DNA of 64,000 nt, taken from Branchiostoma belcheri. Taxonomy: Eukaryota > Chordata > Leptocardii > Amphioxiformes > Branchiostomatidae. Below are positions 41,262 through 54,720 of the stretch, piece by piece. A program made the translations under genes and the position numbers. The stretch covers positions 2,767,875 to 2,831,874 of the forward strand of contig NW_017803998.1 of NCBI RefSeq assembly GCF_001625305.1, given 5' to 3'. Within the stretch, counting starts at the first letter, position 1, and each line of letters opens with the position of its first letter. The notes below the pieces were generated by a model. The model was not told the origin of the DNA. It did no database searches and saw only the letters and a list, made by a program, of their open reading frames with translations.

Positions 41262-44200
41262 TAATTAGAAGCTACAATGTAATTAAGGAAAAAACACAAA
41301 ATTGATAAGTTATAAACACTTAAGACACACTGATAAGTAAATGAAGACACACCTTTTGACCTGGCACAGCTAACACATGTGCATCCTTCTTACTCTTGGT
41401 ACATGCTTATCTACTGTGTTCATCTGTGATATAGGAAATGAGCCCTTCCAATACACTCCTGGTCTTTGGTTGTATGCCAAGAAATGACCCTCATGGTACT
41501 ACTGTATAAATAGTAATAAGCTAGTTAACTTTAAACAAAGATTTTACTTTTATGGGTACTAAACTGTAAAATATATTATTTTATTGAACAAGCTGATAAT
41601 GTGCTAGAGGCCTCAAATCTATACCATGACTTTCTGAGCCCTAAACATGTCTTTCATACAAAAATGAAATCCAAAACTATAGCATATATATCTAGCATAC
41701 TATTAGTATGCTAGAGTTAGTATTACTGTATATAACATAAGTTCAGCTGCAGTACCAAAGAAGGCCACCAGGGGGTCAATAGTTTATCTTGCCCTTCTCT
41801 TTTCCAACATCTACCAATATGCTTAATATCACTAGTCAATTAACAGGTTATTGCGTTTATGTACTCTTTGGAAGTCCATATAATTTTTAGCGCATTTTCA
41901 GGCCGATTTCAATACCATATTACTGTCCCAGAGGCTTTGCCAAAAAAGGAATGTCAGTTAATTTGGTATCAAATTAGATTGTTAAAGGTGTTAGCAGAGG
42001 TGTGTGAACTTCTTCTGACCCCTAGCAGGAAGGCCAGGAAGGGTTAGTTTATCAAAGAAGCCTTTTAACCTCCTTGGTTTATCTCTTGGAGAGTTATTTT
42101 ATGGACTGACAGGAGTCTGTTATCAGGCTTTCTTATCAGCACTTCTGTATCTGGTAATAATTACTTGTAATGGGGGTGTCAATTAATGGGGGAACCTGAG
42201 ATGGTTCATGTAAGATAAACTATTCACCTTGTTCTACAACTCTTTGCAGAAGGTTTTATTAAGAATAAATTCCTGTATTTTCATGGGGATTTGATAATTT
42301 CAAAAGGGGAAAGGTTTTCACAGTGTTTGCAGCTGAGACAGTTTTGTAGTACAGAAATTATGTAAAACATTTCCCTGCTATTACGATTTCATGGTAAGAA
42401 ATTAAAACCACAAACATTTTAAGATTTACAGTACACAGGTTACTGTAAATCACTTTATATTCGGGGAGGCAAAAGTTTGCAGTCGGAGAAAAATGGACAT
42501 GTTCTCGAACTATATATTCGTGGTGACAGCAAGTGCAAAAAGAGGAAAGTCGGCAATAATTTGTTACAGTAATGATAAGTTCCTCGTACAGAAGTGACAG
42601 CAAAAACTGCAAATATAAAAGTACCACATAAAAAAAATGATTTACAGCATTTCAATCTTCTAAAGCTTACTCGCTGTTGAAAAATATGCTGACAAAATCT
42701 ACATTTGTACTCTCTCAACTAATAGGGCAATGCACTGCAGTACTAGAAATGACCTATTCAATTTGTTGGGCCAGGATTTCTTGGCACAAAAGCCGTGTGT
42801 TCTACATGTACTATGATATATCCCATGAGAAAAGAACTTTTAACCTGTGTGGTTTGCTTTAGTAACTTCAGCTGGACAAGGGTTAATGCAGGGGTCAACA
42901 ACCAAAGGGACCCAGCAAAAGAGCACTGACCCAATGGTTTCATATGTCTCACGTGAGGATAGCTAGAAAGGGCATTGCGCCAAAACTCTGTATTGTGGAA
43001 AGCACAGCTTTTGTAAAAGTGTAGAACTACTAGAAGATCACTTTGCATGAGGTGTATGATTCCTTTTGAAGGATACATGTGAGAAAACATAAGGAACAAT
43101 CCTGGAGTTGAAATGTGACTATCGCGGGTAGACCTTGGAGGGTTAAGAAAATTATCCTCAATTACAAGGAATATACAGGTGTTTACAGTTTACAGCTACT
43201 TGAAAAGCATCATGTTCACCTCAGTTGGGGTTCAATGCCGGCAGCAAAACCAAAAATATTCAGGATGAGGAAATCTGTATGATATTGACATTAACTAGCA
43301 CATTTTTGTCATCATTTATACTTCACACTTGAAATAATTGAGTCTCTTGACGCACTTGCCAATAAATAGCTAGAACCAGCCTAAGGTACGAAACAAGCAA
43401 CCATTTTCGCATTTTAGTCTCACTGATCTCTATTTTTTATGGGATAAAGTTGATTCAACTTACTACACTAAAAAAAAAAAATTACTTTGCAAATCCAGCC
43501 CTAAAATCACTTTGAATGCCTAAAACATTGTTAAAATCACCTATAATTCTGAAATAAAGCCACCCCAAAAGTAAATAAATCTACAGTAGAAAGGAAAACC
43601 AGCACATTGTGTGGGTTGATGTTGTTCTTGTCAGAACTGTTTGTGTTCTCTTGTCAGAACAAGTGATATGTTAGTCAGGCTGGAGTCGGGGTGTTGACAG
43701 TTGTGGTTAGATAGCAAACACATCAAGCCTCTTCACATGTGTATAAAGGTGCTCTTAGACACACAGGGCATTGTGGAAATTGACACAATCATCAACAAAG
43801 CAGATGGCTCTTTTCTTTACATAAATGATCATGTTTCCATTTTCCGTGCAGTTACACAAGAATCCAGTTTTATTTATAGAATATCACAAGAACTTCAAAC
43901 AAGGGAAAAACATCCTTTTTCCTCCTTGTGCGAAATAAAATCAACGCAAAGGTAAAGCCATTTACAGTACTTATATCCCCTCCCAGCCCTAATGTTGGTT
44001 ACATAATCATCCATATTCCTCATGGTTTAAATATAGGTGTGTTGTAGATTGGTACTCTGGAAGAACAAGAATCGATATCTGTGACTAACCATTTCATCAA
44101 TAACACTTTCTGGTCCCCTCGCTTTACAATCACCCTGGATTTTACAACCATCTGGTGCCGGATTCCATTTCAGGTCCTTCATTCACACGTTTAACAACTG

Positions 44201-44334
44201 CCATAAATTCTGCCGACTTTGTGAGATGGCGTTCTTAAAACGGAATGTCGTGTTAGGTGGTTTTCTTGCTAAACTGGCTTGTGGTGTCTTTGGACACCAT
44301 TAGACAGCTAGCTAAACTGCGCTTAGGGATGCAT
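41262..44334. other. No gene; only TACTGTAAAT-family MITE copies
   Basis: MITE copies at about 42435-42650 and 43830-43970; otherwise AT-rich DNA without a supported exon. Confidence 0.5.
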
Positions 44335-44695
44335 TGTATGTAGTGCTGCGTACCTAAACCCACATTTAGGTTCAGGTCCGGATTCAAGGCTGGAGGTTCA
44401 GGTTCACAAGTCCGGACCTAAACCCATGGCATATACAAAATTGCATGTTGGCAACCTTGCAATGTTGTTTGGGCAAAACTTTGGCAACATAATATGGAGG
44501 CCGGTACTTGACGATGCCCGATGGCAAAGTTTTCTTCATTTTGCAGCACAGATTTTGCAATCTATGGAAGGTTTTAGGTGGTTTGGAGTTTTTTCCCCGA
44601 ATCAGTTCTTGACTTTTACATTTTTTTAACTTGAACCTAAACATTTTTACAAGTCCGGAACCTGTCCAGCGAATCGGTACACAGCACTTATTGCA
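44335..44695. mobile_element. MITE with AGTGCTG.GTACC ends
   Basis: Left tagtgctgcgtacc, right (complement) aagtgctgtgtacc; subterminal aggtccgg/ccggaacct and repeated cctaaaccca. No coding capacity. Confidence 0.55.
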
Positions 44696-45156
44696 TACCA
44701 TAGCGATTCAATACACTGAATGTAGGGAGAATGTAAGACTAAGAGACAAGTTTTCTTCCCAATGGCAATATATGTAGAAAGTTGTTTGGAGATGTTCCAA
44801 AGTTTAAAATATGTCCCCATTCCCAGGAAACCCCCTGTAGTGTCAGTCATGCCAGCATCTCTATCTCACAGATTTGTCCGAGGTGTCATCCTTGTTATCT
44901 AACATGATTTACATCCCGTCCCCATGTTGACAGTGACCTGATAAACTATTTACTGGGATTGTTTGTTGTCATCACCACACAGATCATGTTCCCTCACATG
45001 TGATCCATGAAATGTCACGGGGGAGGGGGGCTTAGAACTGAGATTATGCTTTCATAGAGTTCTATATGAATCTTCAAGCAGATGTATGAACCAGGGCTAG
45101 CTCGACTTTTTTTTTCATCAGTCCAGGTTCAACCTAGGGGGAGAGTGCTTGCATTT

Positions 45157-45376
45157 TAGCCTCCATAGCATGCCAAAAACTGGGGGTTTGGGGGGTATTC
45201 AGGGTCTTTGGGAGGTTTTATGTGCTATTTTCTGATTGCATATAGACAACATAGCCGGCCTGGTTGAATTACCCCCGTATTTAGAACTGGGCTAATCAGA
45301 AAACAGCCGAAGACCACCAAACCCCCAGTTCTATAACTTCTGAGTATAAGCCTGCTGCGGAGGCTATAGCAATCTA
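45157..45376. mobile_element. MITE with AGCCTCC.AGCA ends
   Basis: tagcctccatagcatgcc and tgctgcggaggcta bound about 220 bp; the subterminal aactgggggtttgg is repeated inverted (ccaaacccccagtt). Confidence 0.6.
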
Positions 45377-45775
45377 AGGGTGTATGATTGCATTGGGGGA
45401 AATTCCACTACATCTTTCCAAAAGTGCAGTGAACAGTGTATCCTACACTTGTGGATAATATTTCGAAGGCCTTGATGCCAAAAAATTAATTGCTGTAGGG
45501 TGTGGCCTAAAGTTGAACCCTACCCTTCAGCGCCCACCCAGACTATCCTTAGTCAAAGACCCATTAATTGTCTACATACCTCACACATTAGGACATAGTT
45601 CTAGGGTCAGTACTGTACTATTTCTGGCCTGACCACACAAGGAAAATGTTTGTTGGCAGGGCCTGTACAATGTCTGTATAAACATTCGCAAATGGCAGGT
45701 ATTTACACAACAGGAAACCAAGTTGGTATTATGTCTATCAGTTCTGGCCACCGTACGTATTTCTGTAATTTGATG

Positions 45776-45862
45776 GAATTTTGCCGCTTATGACAGATAA
45801 AAATTTTGCTCAATCCGTCATCTTTGATGGACAGAAATCGGTGTCTAAAGATATGGTAAGAG
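45776..45862. repeat. Unnamed two-copy repeat
   Basis: Shares aaaattttgc.caatccgtcatctttga and gtgtctaaagata with 52736-52830. Role unknown. Confidence 0.45.
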
Positions 45863-47194
45863 ATGTCATGAAACTAAGCATAGTATACCAGCAAAATGTT
45901 TCTCTAAAAATGCAGGAAATAACATTAGACAGGGTCAAGATTTCAACATTTTCCCAGGGAAGCACCCCTAGGCCTCTCCCCAAAAAAAGACCCCCCTAGG
46001 AAAGACAGGTCGATGAAACAAATTGAGATGATTTAAAAATTTCAGGCTCACTAGAACAATGGTCAGTGGTCTGGGAACAAATGGACATGACCTAAAATGG
46101 GACAAAGTGATATGTAGGACGATATCGATCAGCCAAAGACCATAACTTTCAGGTCTGAGGAAGTACTATTAATCTGACAATATCCAATTACAGAATCAAT
46201 AACAATGATGGTATCATCTGACAAGATAATACTGACATGACCTATAGGTCAGGACTAAGTAAAGTATCACATATTGTACATGTACTTCCATGCTGTTATA
46301 TATTTGAAACACAATTAATTCAGTGGTTATAAAATTCAGCTTCAAGCCTAACAATGAATTGTACATGTATTTCATCTGTATTCACACTAAAACACAAGCA
46401 ACTGCATTAATGGTATTCAATCATTATATGTTAGCAAGTATAAATTCTTTTTTTAAAGACACAACTTACCATATTGTAAATTCATCTCTTTTCACAAGAT
46501 TTAATTCAAAGTAAGACTAGAAAGGCATTTTTTTGTGTTGTAAGTTCATAGTTGAAACAATTCTGTTGTATAATAATAATATTTTGCAACCAAATTCAGT
46601 GCCACGCTTTCACATGGCAGATGTCACTTTGAATTAAAATAATAAAAACCACCACGAACATTTAATGATGTACAGTATATTAATCCATAGCTTTTTCTAT
46701 CAGTACATTATATTTCAATAAAAAAAAATCTAAAAGACCAATTTTCTACCCTAAATGGTTTAGAGGTTGTACAGAATAGTGAGTTGTAAAACATGTCGCT
46801 CCGTTAATTGGAACCTGAGAGAATTTGTAGTAATTAGTGTCGGCTGACTGGTGCAGATGTAAAGTATTGATTCCAATACTCTGTCTGGGGTGTACAGGGT
46901 AACCACTCACGTTGCTGTCTGGGCTTTTCAGGTGAAAATCAAGTAATGGAGGTTCTAACATTGGTGGCACTGTGTTTTTTTGGTCGACTTTTGAAGATTT
47001 GACATGTACATGTACAGACCTAGATTCCTCAATGAATTTTTGTGTGGTTTGTTGTCTTACAGGTACTTTATTATCTTTCATAAATATTTCAATTATGAGA
47101 TCAAAAGGCCACACAAACCCAATTTTCATTGCACCTAAATGTCTTCTACGGCTTGAATCTAAAGGTTCAAATCCCTTGCAGGTCCCAAAGTTAT

Positions 47195-47530
47195 GTCCAG
47201 GGTAAGGCACTTAACAGAGCTCTATTTTCTCACTTGACTCAGGTAAAAATGAGTACCTAGCTTTGGTCAGGGACATCCTCTTGGATAGGACGTAAAGCTG
47301 GAGGTCCTGTATTTGAGGAGAGACAGGTTAAGATCCCCTGGCACTTATTGAAAAGAGTAGAGGTTTTTCCTGGTGTGGGTGGTTCAAACCTTACAGTCCA
47401 TATTATGGTCACATCTGGGGTTGTATTGAAGTCACTTGAGTGCTGAATGACAGCTGACGTAGCCCTTGCGATTCGGCCCCATGAATTGTATTATTGAACC
47501 CAATGCATTAACCACAAAGCTGAAAGGTCC
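47195..47530. mobile_element. SINE body (+) followed by a SINE head (-)
   Basis: 47195-47400: caggtaaaaatgagtacc, ggtcagggacatcctcttgg, ggttcaaaccttacagt. 47460-47530, minus strand: ttgtggttaatgcattggg, A-box-like. Confidence 0.55.
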
Positions 47531-48284
47531 GGACGAATTAGACAGGTCAGTTGGTGGTGTTTGAAAGATGACGTGGAAGTAGAGTCTTACCAGGATTTCC
47601 GTTTCTAAGGACAGAACACGACTGGTAAAGCTCGGTGCCCTTTATGATACTTTTCAATTATTCAAAACGGATTTGTATAAATGATGAGCTTCTTCAACTT
47701 CTTCCATGTAGAAAAACGAAAATTGACAATTCATTTTTGAAATGGAAACTTTTGTTACCAATATTCAGATTTCAGGATAGCTCATTTAAATTGGAATGCA
47801 GTATTTTTGGCAGGCACCTATCCACTGCAAATTGACAATAACATACTACAGAATTGTTTAAAAAGAAGACTTTAAACACAGTGAAAACCTTTCTCCTTCT
47901 CTTACAAAATTACTCCTTGCAAAAATAAATGAATTTACTGTACACAAAGTAGGTCTTACAAATCTACAGCCTAAATCCTTCACATTTAACCCTTTTTCCT
48001 GCTCACCTAGGAAGAACCGATAGACAATTTTGGTACTGGGATGAGCTCACTGTATACATTTTGTACAAACAAGGCTTCAAGTATACAAACAAAACAAAGC
48101 AAAGTGTTTGAGTTTCCTTTGCAGCTTCTGTTATTTCTGGACTCACTGAAAAGTCACACCTGCCAAAAGAGCAGTTTTAACTTACATATGTACTATACAA
48201 ACAAATGTACCCTACCCTTAAAAGGTGACAGTATCAAATTTCATATGCTCCTGTACAAAGACCGCTGCAGTACAATGACAAGTT

Positions 48285-48455
48285 GCCAGGGGGCCCAAAA
48301 TCTAATCATTACTAGGTCTCATCATGACCTATCCACCTACCAAATATCATGACAATCCATACAAAGCTTCTTGAGTTATCATGCTAAACCACATATATGT
48401 ACACACACATACAGAAACGTTCCATCACCCAAAAGAACCTTCCTGGCGAAGGTAG
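48285..48455 (-). repeat. 180-bp repeat with palindromic core, copy 5
   Basis: aaaatctaatcattactagg, tctcatcatgacctatcc, cttgagttatcatgctaaac, ACAC run, end ttcctggcgaagg. Confidence 0.65.
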
Positions 48456-50661
48456 TAACTATAATTACCCTTCCCTTATAAAATTGACTGAGAATACATC
48501 GCATACCTGTACGTCAAAATAGCAAACGTTCCATTTTTAGTCACCGTTACTTACCTACATAGTGAGACCATCCTTTTGAAGCAACACAACGTTTCTTCGC
48601 TTCCAAAATGGCTCGGTGAGAACCTAATTATCCAGACGCTATAAGAGGCCCTTATAACATTCCTGGCTATGTGGGGGACTTGTCAAGGTCAGGTCGCGAC
48701 CTTTCTGAGAGCTGTCCCAACGCGACCTATGACCCAGAAAGGTCAACCTTTGTACTGTCTTTCTATGTGTATAATTATGAAATGCCTGCCTTTATGATTA
48801 TTACCAGGGAACAAAACAGAAAATGATAGCAAAATGTAGTAGGACAAAATTTTAATTTAGATAGACATTGAACAAATAGGTACAACAACAACAAAAAAAA
48901 GATACCATCAACTGATATTTTGGTTGGTATTTCAAACTTTACTGTACCCGTACTACATGTTTATACCATGTGCTGATGAAAAGAAGATATCATATATATT
49001 GAATATATGTTTGAAGTCGCATTTTGCGCATTTGACATTTGGTCTATAGTTTTCAATCGTTGTGTCAGAAAAGATGTCGTCTGCAACAGGCAAAATTCTA
49101 TTCCAATGTTGACCAACTTTCAACAAAAACCATGAAAAATCCGGGTTTTGCACAGGCACAATACATTCTGTCAACGTACAGTATTTGTGTATGATAATAT
49201 TGTGTAGTATAAATGATATGAGCTAGAACAGAACCTAGTAGTATACTGAAAACCTGTCAATGTTGGAACAAGAAGTAAAAGTTCTCCATCAAAGTTCCCG
49301 TTCTAGCTATATACTAGCCATAGGCCTATATTTGACCCAACCTTGGCACAACTTCTGTGTACATAATAACTTCAAAGGAAAAATTATTTGCCAACGTTTA
49401 AACCCAACCCACTTGTTTACTCAGTGCATGCCCAAAGACCTTTGAATTGGTACCCGTTGTCGCAAACATGTCAATCAAATAAAGATAAGACTACAAAAAT
49501 CAATATGTTTAAAGCTTATTGTAATCTAATATATTTGATCATATATGTACTACTAGAAAACAATGTAATGGCTACTGTAGTACTAATGTATGTCAATACA
49601 ATCATAATTGCAGCAACAAAAATAAATAGTTGTATAAATAGTACATACTATATACTTTTCCTAAGTACTGTAAATTTTCAAATGTTAACGGTGGTTTTAT
49701 TTTCACATTTTTTCAACCTCTCCACTGTAAATCCAATACTCTGCAAATATTAATATATTAATGTATAACAGAATTGTTTCGACTAAAAAAAAACATTTTC
49801 CCTTCTATTGTCAATTTCTTAAAAGTGATCTGTGATACTTTTCTTATAGTGAAAGACCAAAGACACTCATGTACAAATGTATATCTAACTCTAAGCTTAC
49901 CTGGTGAAGATTTTGCTGTGTCTTCTCTGATATCCGTTGACTTCTTGCTTGTTACCGCACAGATATTGGTGACAGTATGCAGCTATGTACTAGCAGCTAC
50001 GGGCGTATCTAAGGATAGACAAAGATGGCATCAGTATCAGTACAACTGCATCCATTCTGCAATAAAACATAAAATAACATGAAAATTGAGTAAAATAGCA
50101 AGCCTAAATGTCATGCAACGCAAGAAAACATCATTGATAAATCTCCAACTTAGTCCAAGCAGATGTTGGTGTGAAAGGTTGTAACGTTTTCTAACTGAAA
50201 GCTACTTACTGGATAGCTAACTGAGAAGTGGGGTAGTCAATGAACATTATTATCATCCACCAACTATCTACTTGGAAATTACTTAAGTTGGATGACAGTC
50301 AGACTTACTCTTTTCCTCATCATGAAGTTATGCAGAATAACAAAACTGGTAAGAACTAGTCACACTGTCACTGAGGTATAGTATGTGGCAGTCCTATGGT
50401 GAATTCCCACAATGCTAAGGGTGGGACAACCTGCTTCATTTGTTTGGACTTCTTCTAACAAGGCTTGGCACTTGGAATGACTTCAGGAGTGCATATTTAC
50501 TAGATTATATGTACATCTGCTCTTTTTTCTATCATACATTCAAGATTTTTAGTATCAAATTCATCTAGTGAACATGAGTGTTTTGAACAGACAAAATAGT
50601 TACACATGTACTATGGCATCTTCTTTAACATCAAGCATGTTCACCCATCTCTCCTTTAATG

Positions 50662-50874
50662 AGGGCCTGCAAGGGGGGGTCCCGACAACGCTCTACGCTG
50701 AATTTGGAAACCTCTCGATTATGCTTTACGATAAATTCCAAGTGGCTACAACGCATTACGTAGAATTAAAACGCCGAATACGCTCTACGCAAAAATATTA
50801 GAGCGGTCCGTCTACGCTCTACGTAGAATTAAAACGGCAGATTACGCTCTACGGAAAAGGGCTTGCGGGCCCCC
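50662..50874 (+). mobile_element. hAT-like MITE, copy 2
   Basis: 213 bp, flanked by TTTAATG at 50655-50661 and 50875-50881. More than 95 percent identical by eye to copy 1 over most of its length. Confidence 0.75.
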
Positions 50875-51354
50875 TTTAATGTCTGACTCTGAGACACTAC
50901 ATCACACCCAATAAGTACTGCCTTGGTACAATCTACATGTACATGTATCACTGACACACCCGGTCAACACTAACTGACCCACCCATACCAGCAATGCTTC
51001 AACAGTACCTGCAACTTGACATTAATTATTAGGGTGGACAAACCGGCCACTTCTATCTGCTGCTTGTCTTGGCAAGCTTTCGGGATTCTTTGGACGACTT
51101 CATTCCAACATACGTACATAACAGTACGGTACCCTGTACTCTAGTAGTAACCCTGCCACTGGACTATATATGTGAACTTTTCAGACAAACCATGCTCAAA
51201 TGGTACAACTGCATCAAGCTAACACAATACAAATTTGAGCCAAAGAGCTTCCTTAGCTGGCAGAAGGTTACAGAAATACAGTTATTTTCTACGATACATG
51301 TATATAGCTACATGATTTAATATTACTCCATATATTATATACATAACATCTCTG

Positions 51355-51600
51355 GTAGGTACCTGTGTTGTCGTGTCCTTGGGAAAGGAAGGCACTTTAT
51401 AATATTTACAATGTATTTCCTTACTCAAATCAGGTGAAAATGAGAACCTAGCTTTGGTTAGGGACATCCTCTTGGATTGGAGTCCCATGTTTGAGGAGAG
51501 CCACACTTCAAACATGTTAAAGAACCCACCACACTTATCGAGAACAGTATGGGTCCTTCCCGGTGTAAACGGTTTAAACCTTACAGTCTGGTCTTTCCTA
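51355..51600 (+). mobile_element. SINE body, second long copy
   Basis: gtgtccttgggaaaggaagg, caggtgaaaatgagaacc, ggttagggacatcctcttgg and ggtttaaaccttacagt are collinear with 47195-47400. Confidence 0.6.
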
Positions 51601-52929
51601 GCATGTACCTTAGGCTTGAAGTTATACAAAACTGGTATGTTATGCCTAAAGGTGGTCTACTGGTCATGCGAAATGAAGAAAAGAACATACTACCCTTCTC
51701 CCCAGCTCCCCAGCTCTCTCCAGACAGACCCTGACTCCAGTACGTACCTCAAACACTCTACCTGGTGCTGTACCAGATCTGTTTGTCCCCCTCCTCTACA
51801 AATGTTGACACTATGCTAGACATGCCCAGAGCACACATGTAGTGTGGAGTAGGCAGTTAGGACTGGCTACAGGCCTTCAGGATATGTCCAACTCAAATAT
51901 TGTTCAACATACTTCTGCAGTACAGGGATAGCCAGTGTGAAAGGATGTTACCGTAGATCTCAAAATGTTCTGAGTGATTTTATGGTACTTTCATGGTGAC
52001 TTCTCTACGAATTCACAACACAGCAAGTACTGAAGAACTGTTTAAATTGCATGCGAAACTGAACATACCACGAAAACCCCTGTTCCCCTTTTACTGTGAA
52101 GTTAAGCCACTGTGAAAATAAATGAGCTTACAGTAACTTCACATTTGTTCATAATACTTGTACATGTATACAGTATAATACTGTTGTGAGGTTATATATT
52201 TCCATTTAAAATCAAGACAACAAATAAAGAATGTATATACTGATCACTCAATCTTTATACTGTACCTATATAGTATATTTATCTGTCATCAGCAAAAAAA
52301 TGCTATATGTATACAAGATACATAATTAAACAGCAGAAATTGTAAATTTATGACATTATAACTGGAGACTTATTTTCCTGTTTTGAGATCCCAGACAATC
52401 ACTTCAAGTTCTAGTCACAAGTAGTCAGCAGTACTTGAAGTCGGCAAACACAGCGTCAACTTCAAGAGCAGGAGTCAACAGGGCAGACAATCTGACAAAA
52501 GGTTTAAAATAGCTCAACAACTTGGTCAACTATGAATGACACACTACGTGGGAATTCCACTTTTTCTAATACGTCCAGCAAGGATTGAAGCATGCATGTT
52601 TAACTTGGAGATTCTACAATGGAGGAAAAATAGGTATAAAATGTACTTTATACTTATACATGTACAGACAAGTTGGAATAAGGGATTTCTTTGAGTTTGA
52701 GGCACTGTGTGTGTTCTAGCCAGCATCCATGTTTCCATTGGAATTCTGCTGGTCATGAGAGACAAAAATTTTGCCCCATCCGTCATCTTTGAGTTTGACA
52801 AGGTTGGCGTGTAAAGATACAAGACTTTCAGATTTAATTAAAAATGATTTGTTGCATTGTGTTGGGACTCACTAGGAAAGTTATTTTCTTTCCAATCTAA
52901 GCATTGCATGGTAAATATAAACATTGCCC

Positions 52930-53140
52930 CATTACAAATTTTACACTTCCTGTCATGATCATAAACAAATTATCACCCCCTTCAACAAATAAACTTTACC
53001 CTATAAATAGGCCTGTGTCTTTCCCATGCTCCATAGCAAATTTTACACTTCCTATCATTATTATCATTATCATAAACAAATTTCCAGGTCCTCAAACAAA
53101 TAAACACTGAGGTATAAATAGGCATATGACTTCCTCGTGC
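52930..53140. repeat. Two-unit tandem repeat with tataaataggc
   Basis: Unit of about 105 bp: caaattttacacttcct, cataaacaaatt, caaataaac, tataaataggc, cttcc.cgtgct, present twice. Confidence 0.55.
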
Positions 53141-53370
53141 TGTCAAGCTGTTTTACTTTACTGAATAATGATTTCTCTGACCCCAGACTTGCCTGAGTAA
53201 CGTGTAAAATTTTCCAGTGGAATTGTCCATTGATTTTACCATTTGTAGAGAAGACCACACCGGAACAAGCTGACAGCACACAGCTGTTACTAACATGACT
53301 AAGGCAGGGCTGGGCCTGAATTTTTACTTGGGGGAATGGAAGTATGGTTTTGAGTGGCTGAGTTGTACCT

Positions 53371-53501
53371 TAGCCTGGTTACCAAACCTATTATAGCTAC
53401 ATCCTCTTCGCAAATAGGTCTGGACCTGGTTGATTCCCAACGAATTTTGCGGAGAGGATGTAGGACTCGGGAGCTATAATTATGTTTGGTAACCAGGCTA
53501 G
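53371..53501. repeat. MITE with TTAGCCTGGTTACCAAAC ends, copy 1
   Basis: ttagcctggttaccaaac and gtttggtaaccaggcta; interior acatcctcttcgcaaa / tttgcggagaggatgt pair. A shorter copy lies at 62873-62948. Confidence 0.7.
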
Positions 53502-54120
53502 TTGTACCTCTGCCAAAAAACAGTTACTCAAGCAACTGGATATGATTTTGAAAACGTCAGACGTTTCAGCTAGTATCCATAACAATAAAGCAAGCTTGAA
53601 GAACTTGATCATTTCCCTTTTCAGCACAAGCAACACAATAAATTATACAACAACCAAAATCAAATTATAAAGGAAAACAGAATACAAAATCATGTGCTGA
53701 AAGGGTTTTTCCCTTAATCATAATTCAGGGGTGAATATCTGTTCAAACAAAAAGTAACAAAAACATAATAGGAATCAAAATTCAAAATCATACCAAATGA
53801 TAAACAGAGTGAAAAAATGAACTTCTCATCAATATATGCCTACCATTGTAGACATAATATAACAAATATAGTTTTTTTTTACTTTTCAACACATGCTTGA
53901 CTTCTCAATGTCAAGTGTATTTAATATTTGAAAATTGATTATGAAGAGGTCTATTTTAGTCTTTGCTTTCCTGGGTAATGTAGCTGTAATTGAAGGGCAT
54001 ACCACCTCGAGTAGCTGAAAATAGCCGCCTTATCAAACCAGGAAGCCAGGGTGATGAAGTTATGCCGTGTGGCTACCATGTGACATTCTCACAAACTGGG
54101 AGAGAAAAAAGTCCTGATAA

Positions 54121-54484
54121 GGCCACACCAATTTAATTTCTTGGTTAACGGATTTTTCTAGAAAAATAATGGAGCAGGCGGGTGAAAAAAATTAAAATAA
54201 AAACAGGCCTAGGCATCGTATTATGGCCCAAAATGGTATGATAGGAGCCATGAAGTCAACACACCAGACTGGTTCAAAATTTAAACAATGAATTTTGAAC
54301 TTTTAATGATACCATTGCATTGAAAGATGGAATAACTGTAACAACTAGGATGAAAAGGTCTGTTTAACTGTTCAGGGTAAAATATGAGCATTTTGCTGTT
54401 GATTCTGGATTTTTATTTTTATTTGCAAATCAGAAAAAAATGAAGCGGCGAATCCGTTAACCAAGAAATTAAATTGGTGTGGCC
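54121..54484. mobile_element. PIF/Harbinger-type MITE, copy 3 (reverse orientation)
   Basis: 364 bp, TAA at 54118-54120 and 54485-54487, same TIRs as copies 1 and 2. A divergent relative begins at 54491 (aaggtcacaccaagttaatc). Confidence 0.8.
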
Positions 54485-54490
54485 TAAGCC

Positions 54491-54720
54491 AAGGTCACAC
54501 CAAGTTAATCAATTGGTTCACGGATTTGCCTGTTTCTTTTTCTTTCAAAGAATTAAAGATTCTGGTTCTGAATCAACTCCAAAATGCTCACATTTTGGCA
54601 CCAAGTTCCAACAGTTGAAGAAAGTCCTTGTTTTTCTTTTTTTTTTAGAACTTTGTTACATTTTTTTTTATCTAAATGTATCAACGCAATGATATAGTAT
54701 CAATACCAAAGTGACCCCTC
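54491..54720. repeat. Divergent relative of the Harbinger-type MITE
   Basis: aaggtcacaccaagtt, ggttcacggatttgcc, attctggttctgaatcaact and caaaatgctcacattttgg parallel copies 1-3; the far end is not clear. Confidence 0.5.

Noticed and set aside
46746-47210. 154-codon open frame, minus strand, longest in the right half
   Set aside because: No recognisable domain, composition like the flanking DNA, overlaps SINE sequence at its 5' end. A gtgagt donor-like site inside is not enough to call an exon.
52930-53140. Repeated tataaataggc as promoters
   Set aside because: Present once per tandem unit with no start site or gene following; the repeat itself explains it.
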